A stretch of DNA of 64,000 nucleotides from Alopecurus myosuroides (taxonomy: Eukaryota; Streptophyta; Magnoliopsida; Poales; Poaceae). The translations under genes and the position numbers were made by a program. The notes beneath the pieces are model-generated. The model saw only the letters and a list, made by a program, of their open reading frames with translations. It made no database searches and was not told the DNA's origin. Positions 11,288-20,804 of the stretch are shown here, piece by piece (position 1 is the first letter of the stretch; the number at the start of each line of letters is the position of its first letter). The stretch spans positions 724,433,931-724,497,930 of the forward strand of contig CM054057.1 of NCBI GenBank assembly GCA_028641055.1, given 5' to 3'.

Positions 11288-12939
11288 TGAAGGGAGTATG
11301 CCCGAGAGGCAATAATAAAATGGTTATTATCTTATTCCTTGTTTATGATGAATGTTTATTTCTCATGCTATAATTGTATTAACCGGAAACGTTGATACAT
11401 GTGTGCTTAATAAACAAACAATGGTTCCTAGTAAAGCCTCTCTTTTAACTAGCTCGTTGATTAATAGATGATCAAGGTTTCCTTATCATGAACATTGGAT
11501 GTTATTAATAACGGGGTCATGTCATTAGAAGAATAATGTGATGAACATATACCCAAAGAGAATACAGCAATGCGATCAAGTCATTTAGTTTACATTGTTA
11601 TATCAAACATACGAAGTAACTTATTCCTTAGACCATGAGATCATGTCAATCGCTGATACCGGAAGAGTGCTTTGCTGGCATCAAACGCCACACCGTAACA
11701 GGGTGACTATAAAGGTGTCGTTAAGTATTCGGAAAGTATTAGTTGAGGATCATGGATCAAGAGTGGGATTTGTCCATCCAAATGACAGAGAGATATACTC
11801 TGGGCCCTCTCGGTGATATCACATCGAAACCGCTTGCAAGCACGTGATATGATCACAAAGGATGTTATATCACGGGAACGAGAAAAGAGTACTTGTCGGT
11901 AACGAGATTGAACAAGGTATGGTTGATACCAATGATCGAATATCGGACAAGTAAAATATCGCGAGATAAAGAGAATAGTTCACGGCGTTGTTGGTTCACA
12001 CGATCACGAGAGTCATCGTTGAATATATAGGAGTCATCACGGATCTCCAGATCCCGCTGTTGATTATTGATCGGAGAGGACTCTCGATCATGTCTATCTT
12101 ATTCGCGAACCGTAGGGTGACACACTTAAGGTTCGATGACGCGTTTGAGAGGATACGGAATATCGATGAATATTTTGGGCAGCACCGAAATTGTTTCGGG
12201 GAAAATTGAAATAGTTCAAGGGGTTTTTCGTAGAATGGTTGTTAATAGAATTAACAAATGATTCGAGGTGCTATATGCAAAAGTTTGTTAATAGAATTAA
12301 CAAATGCTGAAATAAAGAAATAAAAAGGTTTTATTTATTTATTAAAAGAAAACCTTTGGATTTTCCAAAGTGGGAAATAATGGGGAAATGAGTGGGTGTG
12401 AGTGGAGTGTCCACTCACATGATGAGGGAAGAGGTGGGGGCACACCCATGGGCTGGCCGCACCCCCTTTGGGCTGCCTCCCCCCTCTCCTATAAAAGGAG
12501 GGTGAGAGCTCTCCCTCCTTCACACACTTGGCCACTTCCCTTCCCTCCACCCGATGCCATTTCATGGTCTCCGGCTTGGCGAAGCCCTGACCGTGGGATT
12601 CTTCACCACCACCACGTCGTCGTGCTGCTGGAGTTCCGAGGGATCCTCTACTTCTGCGCCCCGCTGGAACGAGGGAACGGAGGTCGTCATGAACCGTACG
12701 TGTGACCGATCACGGATGCACCGCCGGATTGCGGTGCCCATCTTCTCTCTATCGGGATCGGTGTGAGTACGACTACGCCAACAACGAGATTTTATCTCGT
12801 ACCACTTTGAGTCTTCGAGGGTATGTGTTCTCCTTAACCCTCTTGTTGCACATTGCACTTCGTCTCCTAGATTAGATCTTGGCCTTTCGGGTGTCTCTCG
12901 CGTAGGAAATTTTTTGTTTTCTATGCAACGAACCCTTCA
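11288..12939 (+). repeat. 3' LTR of a BARE/Angela-like copia element (about 1,652 bp)
   Basis: A purine-rich stretch (AAGTGGGAGAC) leads into TGAAGGGAGTATGCCC, and the LTR closes with TTTTCTATGCAACGAACCCTTCA. These ends match the pattern of the Triticeae BARE/Angela family. A TATA box (TATAAAA, 12490-12496) sits about 450 bp before the end, followed by a GC-rich leader. The flanking 5 bases are ACGAT (12940-12944); the other copy of the target duplication is outside the window. Confidence 0.85.
12490..12496 (+). promoter_or_regulatory. TATA box of the copia LTR promoter
   Basis: TATAAAA within CTCCTATAAAAGGAGGG, upstream of a GC-rich leader, in the orientation of the copia element. This is the expected start region for the genomic RNA. 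Confidence 0.6.
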
Positions 12940-12988
12940 ACGATCGAATAATATCACTTATACATATTCATGACATCTCTCAAACTAA

Positions 12989-13372
12989 TTAACTCCGACC
13001 GGGTCCTAAGCCGTGGGGTGTTGAGTCGCGGGTGCTACGCATCCATAGGTAAGGAACCCTCACAGGTTCATAGCTCACGTGGTAAGGAACCCTCCGAATA
13101 ATCGACCAACTGCTGCTATACTCCGTATCGAGCAAGTACATATAGCGACGGACGTGCTCGTCCTCCTCCCTGATATGCTGATGTACAACCTCCTTAGGGG
13201 CTGGCTCTCTCCGCACCGACCGTGGCCCACGCGATGGCCACCAAATAATATCCGGGTCGACCACGTCACCCGGATTTCTTACCAAGCCGCGTGTCCCGGT
13301 AGTAAGGACCTCCCAGTGCCAGCCCGGCGGGGCCCAGTCCCGGACATCGCCCGGCGGGTCCAACAGAGACAT
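12989..13372 (-). CDS. Unassigned 127-residue ORF, repeat-associated
   Basis: The minus-strand ATG at 13372 opens a frame with a Trp- and Pro-rich start (PPGDVRDWAPPGWHWE) followed by an Arg/Glu-rich part and YLLDTEYSSSW. I recognise the style as that of accessory ORFs in Triticeae CACTA-type repeats but cannot assign a family. It lies just right of the copia LTR, whose insertion may have removed flanking parts. Inside the ORF a direct repeat (GTAAGGAACCCTC, plus strand near 13050 and 13082) causes a repeated RVPY motif. Codon use looks protein-coding. It may be an exon rather than a full gene. Confidence 0.4.
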   Translation of the reverse strand: MSLLDPPGDVRDWAPPGWHWEVLTTGTRGLVRNPGDVVDPDIIWWPSRGPRSVRREPAPKEVVHQHIREEDEHVRRYMYLLDTEYSSSWSIIRRVPYHVSYEPVRVPYLWMRSTRDSTPHGLGPGRS

Positions 13373-13399
13373 AAGCTAAAAACAGACCCGGACTAAGTA

Positions 13400-13500
13400 A
13401 ATATTCCTAATTAAGTAAAATACCTTAGTGTTTTAACTTAGTAAAAAATAGTAAATGGAGAAATATTACATAAATAAGATAAAAGTTACACACAGAGGAT
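13400..13500. other. AT-rich spacer
   Basis: AT-rich sequence with repeats of TTAGTAAAA. Nothing else is visible. Confidence 0.5.
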
Positions 13501-15245
13501 CAAATTGGCCCTTCTCATATCTTGTGCTTGTTACGAGGTAGTATACGTGATGGCGATGCGGGGAAGGATGAAGACAAGGGTTTCTGAACTTTGTTGAAAC
13601 TAAACAAAATCACATACGTAAGTGTTTGTGAGATCTGAATAAAGTTGGACCATTTCGTGCACATACATAACGGTGATATTCTTCATAGCCCCGTCTGGGG
13701 CTATGAAAAATATCACCATTCCGTATATGCACCAAACGGTGCAACCCAGTTCTTCTGATCTCACTAACAATAATATTACAAATGCGACGTTCCTTAATTC
13801 GAACCGAAACCCTCATCTTCATCCTTTCCCCGGATCACCACCGCCTATAGTATCTCTTAACAGGAACAAGGGTTTCTGAACTTTAGTAAGGAGTATGACT
13901 AGCAGATCAGATCGAGTCTTGCCGAGTAAAGTTGCGACTCGAACGGGACATAACAATTGTAGCATCCCAGATTATCCAGATCATATGTGATCTGCAATGT
14001 TTTCACACATGATTGGATAATCTGGAATGCTGTTATGCACTGTTCGATTCACAAGTTTACTAGGAAAGAGTTGATCTGATCTGCTAGTCGTACTTCTTAC
14101 TAGGCCTTGATGTGAAGTTGGACCTTCACATTATGTGCTTTCTATGAGGTAGTACACGTGATGGCGATGCGGGGAAGGAAGGGTTTCTGGACATCTTTGA
14201 AACTGAACAAAATCATATATTTAATATAGTGAGATCCGAACAAAGTTAGACCCTTTTGTGCACATCCATAACGGCGACATTCTTCATAACCCCGGACGGG
14301 ATTTCTAAGGAATGTCACCATTACGAATGTGCACTAAAGTGTTCAACTTCATCCGGATCTCACGAACCATATTACATATGTGACGTTATTTAGTTCCAAA
14401 GAAATCTAGAAACCCTCATCTTCGTCCTTTCCCCGGATCACCACCGCCTGTAGTACCTCTTAACAGGAACAAGATGGTCATCGGGCCTTGATGTGAAGTT
14501 GGACCTTCACATTTTATGCTTGTTACGAAGTAAGTACACGTGATCGCGATGCGGGGGAAGGAAGGGTTTCTGGAGTTCTCTGAAACTAAAAAAAATCATA
14601 TATGTAATAGTGAAATCCGGAAAAAACTAGATCCTTTTGTACACATACATAATGGGGATATTCTTCATAACCCCGGAAGGGATTTCTGAGGAATATCACC
14701 ATTACGAATGTGCACTAAAGGATTCAGCTTCATCCGGATCTCAGGAACCATATTACATATCTGACATTATTTAGTTCGAAATAAATCCAAAAACCCTCAT
14801 CTTCATCCTTTCCCCGGATCACCACCGCCTGTAGTACCTCTTAACAGGAACAAGATGGTCATCGGGCCTTGATGTGACATTGGACCTTCACATTTTGTGC
14901 TTGTTGCGAGGTAAGTACACGTGATGGCGATGCGGGGGAAGGAAGGGTTTCTGGAGTTCTCTGAAACTAAACAAAATCATATATGTAATAGTGAAATCCG
15001 GAAAAACTAGACCCTTTTGTACACATACATAATGGGGACATTCTTCATAACCCCGGAAGGGATTTCTGAGGAATGTAACCATTACGAATGTGCACTAAAG
15101 GGTTCAGCTTCATCCGGATCTCAGGAACCATATTACATATGTGACATTATTTAGTTCGAAAGAAATCCAGAAACCCTCGCATTCGTTCCTTTCCTCGGAT
15201 CACCACCGCATGTAATACCTCTTAACAGGAACAAGATGGTCATCG
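13500..15245. repeat. Tandem repeat, about 380-390 bp units, each with a hairpin
   Basis: The start of the unit GCCTTGATGTGAAGTTGG occurs at 14104, 14485 and (as GATGTGACATT) 14876, giving units of 381 and 391 bp. A diverged first unit spans about 13500-13880. Each unit carries a palindromic centre: a segment with GATATTCTTCATA, a CCCCG-rich loop, and the complementary arm ATATCACCAT (about 13670-13720, 14265-14320, 14650-14705, 15040-15090). Units end with TTAACAGGAACAAG. It lies in the CACTA region and could be a transcribed, small-RNA-producing repeat. Confidence 0.75.
13884..14102. mobile_element. 219-bp foldback element (MITE-like) inside the tandem repeat
   Basis: The 30-bp ends are inverted repeats: TAGTAAGGAGTATGACTAGC at the left and its near-complement ending CTTCTTACTA at the right, with two mismatches. 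The inner part is also self-complementary (CAGATTATCC near 13970 against GGATAATCTGG near 14022), so the whole unit can fold into one long hairpin. It interrupts the 380-bp repeat. The target duplication is unclear, possibly TA. Confidence 0.6.
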
Positions 15246-15464
15246 GTTTGTGTGCCTCATATTTAGGGTGGACACATACAAGCAGCCTTGGTGGACCCGG
15301 CGCGCCAAGTGGGATGCACAAGATCCTAACTTTGTGAAAATTACAAGGCGCACCGAACCACCAAGGCAATCTAAGTGTGAACCAACTCTTTCAATCATCG
15401 GCATTTATTCAAAAGATCGAACGAACATCACAAGGAAAACTGCAATAAGTGTTCCAAATTTCTA

Positions 15465-15955
15465 ACACAAAGTAAAAAAATTCTAACTTACTGAAATTTT
15501 CTAACTTAGTGAAATTTTGTAACACTAACTTAGTGAAATTTTCTAACTTAGTGAAATAATTCTAACTTAGTGAAATTTTTCTAATACTAAAAATTCTCTA
15601 ACACTAAAAATTTCTAACACTAAAAATTCTAACACTAAAAATTTCTAACACTAAAAATTTCTAACAATAAAATTTTCTAACACTAAAAATTTCTAACACT
15701 AAAAATTCTAACACTAAAATTTTCTAACACTAAAATTTTCTAACACTAAAAATTTCAAACACTAAAAATTCTCTCACACCAAAATTTCTAATTTTTCTAA
15801 CACTAAAATTCTAACTAAATTCTAACACTAAATTCTAAGTAAAATTCTATCTAAAATTTTTCTAACACTAAAATTCTAACACTAAATTCTATACCTAAAT
15901 TTCTAACTAAATTTTTAACACTAAACAAAATTGTAAAAAAAAAGCACTAAATAAA
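15465..15955. repeat. AT-rich minisatellite (TTCTAACACTAAAAA type)
   Basis: Dozens of variants of a 13-17 bp unit TTCTAACACTAAAAA run head to tail. It starts as TTCTAACTTAGTGAAAT variants and drifts to TAACACTAAAAATT. No coding signal is present. Confidence 0.8.
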
Positions 15956-15958
15956 AAA

Positions 15959-16300
15959 ATGTTCTCTATTAATCTTACCTTATACAGAGAGCTCGGGGCG
16001 CGAGAGGCGACGGTGAGGGGCGACGGCGACGGGGCGATGGCAAGGGGCGCGGCGCTCTCGATCGTCCATGGCGCGCGGGCGCGTCGGAGGCGGGCGGGCG
16101 CGGCGTACGGGCAGAAGAAACGGGTCGGCGGCGAGCGGGCGCGGGCGTGGGCGAGGTCCTCCATGGGTCGACGACGGCGAGCTCCTCGGGACGACGACGG
16201 CGCGGGCGCGGGAGGCGTACAGCCGGCAGCCTGGCGGCGTCTCCTCGTCCAAATCCTGCGCGGTTATGAATTTGGGGGAGGGAGACGATGCCTATATATA
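15959..16300 (-). other. GC-rich transcript-like block with a minus-strand TATA box
   Basis: A sharp change to GC-rich, Arg/Pro/Ala-coding sequence occurs between the AT minisatellite and the subterminal repeats. Reading on the minus strand, TATATATAG (16292-16300) is followed by a leader and a GC-rich open stretch. No convincing ATG starts the longest minus-strand frames, so I do not call a protein. It may be the 5' end of a gene that includes the ORF at 12989-13372. Confidence 0.35.
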
Positions 16301-16305
16301 GCGAG

Positions 16306-16470
16306 GGGCATCCGTCCCGGTTTGTAGGAACAATCGGGACGAAAGGGTCTTCCGTCCCGGTTGTTCCTACGAACCGGGACGGATGCCTCAAACATTTTTT
16401 TTCAGCAGGGGTACGTGTAACGCGCGCGTTGGGGGGGGGGGGCATCCGTCCCGGTTGTTTGCAAAAACTG
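16306..16470. repeat. CACTA subterminal repeats (left group)
   Basis: Inverted copies of CATCCGTCCCGGTT and AACCGGGACGGATGCC alternate at about 16307-16385 and 16440-16480. These are the presumed binding sites for the CACTA accessory protein. Confidence 0.7.
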
Positions 16471-16479
16471 GGACGAATG

Positions 16480-16995
16480 CCCTATTTTTAATTATTTTTT
16501 GTTTTCTTTTGTTCTATTGTTTCCTTTATGTTTTTTTATTGTTTCCCTTTATGTTTTCTATTGTTTTTTTGTTTCCTTTTTGTTTTCGCTTGTTTTATTT
16601 TCTTTTCTATTGTTTCCTTTATGTTTCTATTGTTTTCCTTTATGTTTTCTATTGTTTTATTTTGTTTACTCTTGTATTGTTTTTGTTTTCTCTTGTTTTA
16701 TTTTTTTCTATTGTTTTCTATTGTTTTATTTTGTTTTCTCTTGTTTCCTTTTTGTTTTCTCTTGTTTTATTTTGTTTTCTATTGTTTCCTTTATGTTTTC
16801 TATTTTTTTCCTTTATGTCTTCTACTGTTTTATTTTGTTTACTCTTGTATTATTTTTGTTTTCTCTTGTTTTATTTTGTTTTCTATTGCTTCCTTTATGT
16901 TTTCTATTATTTTCCTTTATGTTTTCCATTATTTCCTTTATGTTTTCTATTCTTTTATTTTGTTTTCCATTATATCCTTTATGTTTCAAATAATA
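16480..16995. repeat. Pyrimidine-rich simple repeat (TTTTCTATTGTTTCCTTTATG type)
   Basis: About 500 bp with almost no A or G outside isolated positions, made of variants of TTTTCTATTGTTTCC and TTTATG. All three plus-strand frames are long and Phe/Leu-rich only because of this composition. No gene. Confidence 0.85.
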
Positions 16996-17099
16996 ACTCC
17001 ACACGTTTCAAATACAGAACAAGGTACGTTAAATTTATAATAAGTGCACATCAGACCAGTTGATCCAGGCATATAAATAGTTTCGTCGCATACAAGGCA

Positions 17100-17600
17100 T
17101 CCGGGTGATTTGTATTCGGTCGATGAACCTTCAAGGGGGGATGTAGAACAAAACAATCAATATCGCCATCATAGAGTCCGACCATGGCTATTGAGTGCAT
17201 ATATGCATATAAAAAGAACGGTCGGACGTATGATGACGAATCCGGGTGATTTGTATTCGGTCGATGAACTGAATGATGTATCAAACCTTTTGTCAAACCT
17301 TCAAGGGGAGATGTAGAACAAAACAATCGGTATCACCATCATACAGCCCGACCATGGCTATTGAGTGCATATATGCATATCAAAAGAACGGTCGGACGTA
17401 TGATGGCGAATCCGGATGATTTGTATTCGGTCGATGAACTGAATGATGTATCAAACCTTAAAGGGGGGATGTAGAACAAAACAATTGGTATCACCAGCAT
17501 ACAGCCCTGCCGTGGCTACTGATTGCATATATGCATACCAAATGCACGGCAGGACGTATGCTGGCGAATCCGGATGATTTGTATTTCGTCGATGAACTGA
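17100..17600. repeat. Tandem repeat (141-170 bp units) with palindromic cores
   Basis: GATTTGTATTCGGTCGATGAA recurs near 17107, 17248, 17418 and (diverged) 17576. Each unit carries an inverted repeat, for example ATCATAGAGTCCGACC against GGTCGGACGTATGAT, around the core TGCATATATGCATA. It lies between the subterminal repeats and the accessory ORF of the CACTA element. Confidence 0.7.
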
Positions 17601-17639
17601 TTGGTGTATGAAGGTGGGCTATATATAGGGTCCTTTGGC

Positions 17640-17960
17640 TCACAAAGTGTTGTGCTAGGGTTTCGATCCAACGGTTAAGAAACACCCGTGATCCAACGGC
17701 TCACAACCTCTCGAAAGAAACACACCGTACCATTGATCGAACGGCTCACAACAGCTCGAAAGAAACACACCCCTGATCCAACGACTCACAAGCGCTTGAA
17801 AGAAACACACGATCCGTGTGATTCTTTCTGATTGGTCCCAACGAAACCCTAACCATTTAGTCCCAGTTGGTAAAACAGGTCGGGACTAAAGGGAAGATCC
17901 GTTCCCCAACGAAACCCGAACCATTTCGTCCCGGTTGGTAAAACAGGCCGGGACTAAAGG
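17640..17960. repeat. Short tandem repeats and subterminal repeats before the CACTA accessory ORF
   Basis: GATCCAACGGCTCACAA...CGAAAGAAACACAC is repeated about four times (17665-17815). It is followed by two copies of a unit running from AACCATTTAGTCCC or AACCATTTCGTCCC to GGGACTAAAGGG (17851-17962). A TATA box follows at 17977. Confidence 0.65.
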
Positions 17961-17976
17961 GTTTGTTTCTTCTCAC

Positions 17977-17986
17977 TATATATATG
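17977..17986 (+). promoter_or_regulatory. TATA box of the CACTA accessory ORF
   Basis: TATATATATG, about 50 bp before the ATG at 18036. The short distance and orientation fit a core promoter for that ORF. Confidence 0.5.
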
Positions 17987-18035
17987 TATGCATTGCCACC
18001 ATTGGCATAAACACATATAAACTCATCACTCTCTC

Positions 18036-18495
18036 ATGGCTTCTACTGTACCCACTCTAACGTTCCTCCAGGCGGAGGCACTTTCCGCCTCGAACTACCC
18101 CTGCCCGCCTGGCTACAGCGTTCCCGCCGGTTGGATGTTGAGCGTCGGAGGAGTGCCGGTCCCTCCTCTTCCTCAAGGTGTGGCGCGTCGGGCGGCCATC
18201 ATGAACCACTACTACCACGAGCTCACGCTGGAGCAGCGGAGGAATCCCAGTTGAAATCCTTACTACCGCCCTACTTGGGATGCCTTCTTCATTAATCGGC
18301 GTGAGAGTGCGCTCGCCAGGTACGAGGATAACGACCCGCCTCCTTCAAACTTCAACAAGGACGGCCGTCAGCTGTGGTGGGGCCGCGGACGGACTCTTTC
18401 AGAGCGTCATGAACTACATCTGGGCCAGCGATAACCGCCGCCTGCGCTACCCTCACTTCCAGTCCTGGCATCGTACCCTTGAAAACTCCCAATAG
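18036..18495 (+). pseudogene. CACTA accessory ORF (second protein), truncated and broken
   Basis: The ATG at 18036 opens a frame with a Pro/Gly-rich start (CPPGYSVPAGW near residue 25) and PLPQGVARRAAIMNHYYHEL. It recalls a protein widespread beside TNP2 in Triticeae CACTA elements; its role may be like that of maize TNPA, binding subterminal repeats, but this is inference. A TGA at 18252-18254 stops the frame, the same frame continues behind it (PYYRPTWDAFF, then NFNKDGRQLWWG), and near 18395 the phase shifts. At about 18490 the homology ends abruptly where the transposase 3' end begins on the other strand, pointing to a deletion. Confidence 0.65.
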
Positions 18496-20152
18496 TCGAA
18501 GATGGTGACCCGGCCAACATGTACAGCTGATCTTCAACAATGGTGTCATTTATAAGATGTGTTTGCAACCAACTTCCGAAAGTCTCCATGTGTTTGCGTT
18601 TAATCCATGAGTCATCCTTCCCCGGGTTTGTGGAGCGTACAATATTCTTGTGTTCCTCGAGATACGGAGCCACGAAGATGGAATTTTGTAGAACTGTGTA
18701 GTGTGCTTTAGTGAAAGAATGCCCATCCCTGGGTATCATTGTTTTCTTTCCCAGCGTTCCTTTTCCCCTCAGTCTCCCCTCATGCCGCGATTCAGGAACA
18801 CCAATCGTCTTAAGGTCAGGAATAAAGTCAACACAGAACCCAATGACCTCCTCTGTTCCATAGCCATTTGAGATGCTTCCTTCTGGCCTAGCACGATTAT
18901 GAACATATTTCATCAAGACTCCCATGAACCTCTCAAAGGGGAACATATTGTGTAGAAATACCGGACTGAGAATATGAATCTCTTTACATAGGTGAACCAG
19001 GAGATGAGTCATAATGTTGAAGAAGGATGGTGGGAACACCAACTCAAAACTAACAAGACACTGGACCACATCCCTTTGTAATCTTGCCAGAATTTCTTGA
19101 TCGATTACCTTCTGAGATATTGCGTTGAGGAATGCACATAGCTTCACAATGGGTACTCGAACATTTTGCGGTAGAAGCCCCCTCAATGCAATCGGAAGCA
19201 ACTACGTCATAATCACGTGGCAGTCATGAGACTTCAGGTTTTGGAATTTTTTCTCTGCCATGTTTATTATCCCCTTTATATTCGATGAGAAGCTAGAAGG
19301 AACATTGATACTGTAAAGGACTTCAAAAAATATTTCATTCTCTCCTTTAGTAAGAGCGTAGCTGCTCAAGTAATGGCGCCCTGTATCCGTGTGCTTGTTG
19401 CTTGGGTCTTTCATACGTTGCTGGTCCTCCCGTGCTTCTGGCGTATCTTTTAACTTCCCATACACACCCAGGAAGCATAGCAGGTTGACGCAGAGATTCT
19501 TTGTCACGTGCATCACGTCAATTGAAGAGCGAACCTCTAGAACTTTCCAATAGGGTAGCTCCCAAAATATAGATTTCTTCTTCCACATGGGTGCACGCTT
19601 ATCAGGGCTGTTCGGAACAAGTTGGCTGCCATCACCCTTCCCAAAGATTACTTTTAGGTCCTTGACCATATCGAATAAATCATTACCACTACGGAGGTCA
19701 GGCTTCTTCCGGTTATCTGCCTCACCTCTGAAATGCTTACCTCCTTTATTTCTAACGGGATGCTTGATTGGAAGAAATCTACAATGCCTCAGGTATACAA
19801 TCTTTTTACATTTATCCATATAAACACTGTCAGTCTTATCTAAACAGTGTGTGCATGCATTGTATGCCTTGTTTGTATGTCCGGAAATGTTACTAAGAGC
19901 AGGCCCATCATTGATGGTTACGAAAAGCAACACCCGTAGGTCAAATGGCTTTTGTTCGTTCTCATCCCACACACGTACACCTGTTTTTCCCCACAATTGT
20001 AAGAGTTCTTCCACTAATGGCCTTAGATACACATCAATGTCGTTGCCAGGTTGCCTCAGGCCTTGGATGAGCACTGGCATCATAATGAACTTGCGCTTCA
20101 TGCACAACCAAGGAGGAAGGTTGTACATACATAGAGTCACGGGCCAGGTGCT
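18490..20152 (-). pseudogene. TNP2-type CACTA transposase, C-terminal half, truncated
   Basis: The minus strand from 20152 to about 18490 encodes the TNP2 transposase core (NLPPWLCMKRKF, then QPGNDIDVYLRPLVEELLQLW, NIDVMH-like SSIDVMHVTKNLCVNLL) and the following DUF4218-type domain (LCAFLNAISQKV, LVSFELVFPPSFFNIMTHLLVHL). One in-frame TAG at about 19202-19204 replaces what is usually Gln in an HDCHVIMTQ-type motif, consistent with C-to-T decay. The C-terminal part beyond about 18500 is missing and abuts the accessory ORF. The N-terminal half lies at 32796-33957, separated by the hAT. When intact, TNP2 cuts and moves the CACTA element in the nucleus. Confidence 0.88.
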
Positions 20153-20160
20153 ATGACTCG
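20153..20160. repeat. Left 8-bp target duplication of the hAT element
   Basis: ATGACTCG here is identical to 32788-32795. It lies within TNP2 coding sequence. Confidence 0.9.
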
Positions 20161-20366
20161 CAGGGCCGGCTCTATGATTTCGAAGGCCCCGGTGCAAACT
20201 TCACAGATGGGCCCAACAAAGAAAAAAAATCTTTTTTGATACAAGAATACATACAATGCCACAAACTCATAAAACTGATATTTTTCTTGCCTTTGTTCCA
20301 AACCAAGTATCATAAAGGTTACAATGCAGATAAAACATATAGAAATAGCTCGCTAACCTCCATTAA

Positions 20367-20777
20367 TCATGAGAAACGAGCCTTCCGTGCATTTTTGAAC
20401 GCAAAATTATCAATGAGAGTGTCAAGATCAATACTATCCAGTATATTCTTCTCAATGTAGCACATGGCCAAACCATTCAATCTTTCTTGCGACATTGTTG
20501 ACCTCAAATAATTTTTCAGTAGCTTCAGTTTTGAGAAACTCCTTTCAGCTGATGCAACGGTCACGGGTACCGTCAAAAGGATACGATAAGCAATTGAGAC
20601 ATTTAAATAACAATCAGCAGTTCTGACAAACTCAAATATCTCATCCGCTGACTCACCGAAGGATTTCAATTCTTTCGAGATGAACAAGAAGCCAAATATG
20701 CTCTCAAATTTCTCCAGTTCCTCAACAATTGCAACATCGATAATCACCAGAAAGTATCTAACTCTAAATGATTCCAC
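20367..20777 (-). pseudogene. hAT transposase C-terminal dimerisation domain
   Basis: The minus-strand frame ends in the hallmark of the hAT dimerisation region: RILLTVPVTVASAERSFSKL followed by LKNYLRSTMSQERLNGLAM. This domain multimerises the transposase and is part of the catalytic fold. The frame continues toward 20804, where the large-LTR element begins. The rest of the protein resumes at 30368 on the far side, in matching frame once the 5-bp duplication is allowed for. Stop at 20367-20369. Confidence 0.9.
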
Positions 20778-20799
20778 CTCACTTGCTTCATGCTGGTCA

Positions 20800-20804
20800 T
20801 TTCC
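20800..20804. repeat. Left target duplication of the large-LTR element
   Basis: TTTCC here against TTTTC at 30363-30367: four of five match. Joining the flanks through one copy restores the hAT reading frame, which supports these as the duplication. Confidence 0.7.

Noticed and set aside
16383..17063. Long Phe/Leu-rich plus-strand frames that look like membrane proteins
   Set aside because: They lie in a pyrimidine simple repeat and all three frames are open, so they are composition artefacts.
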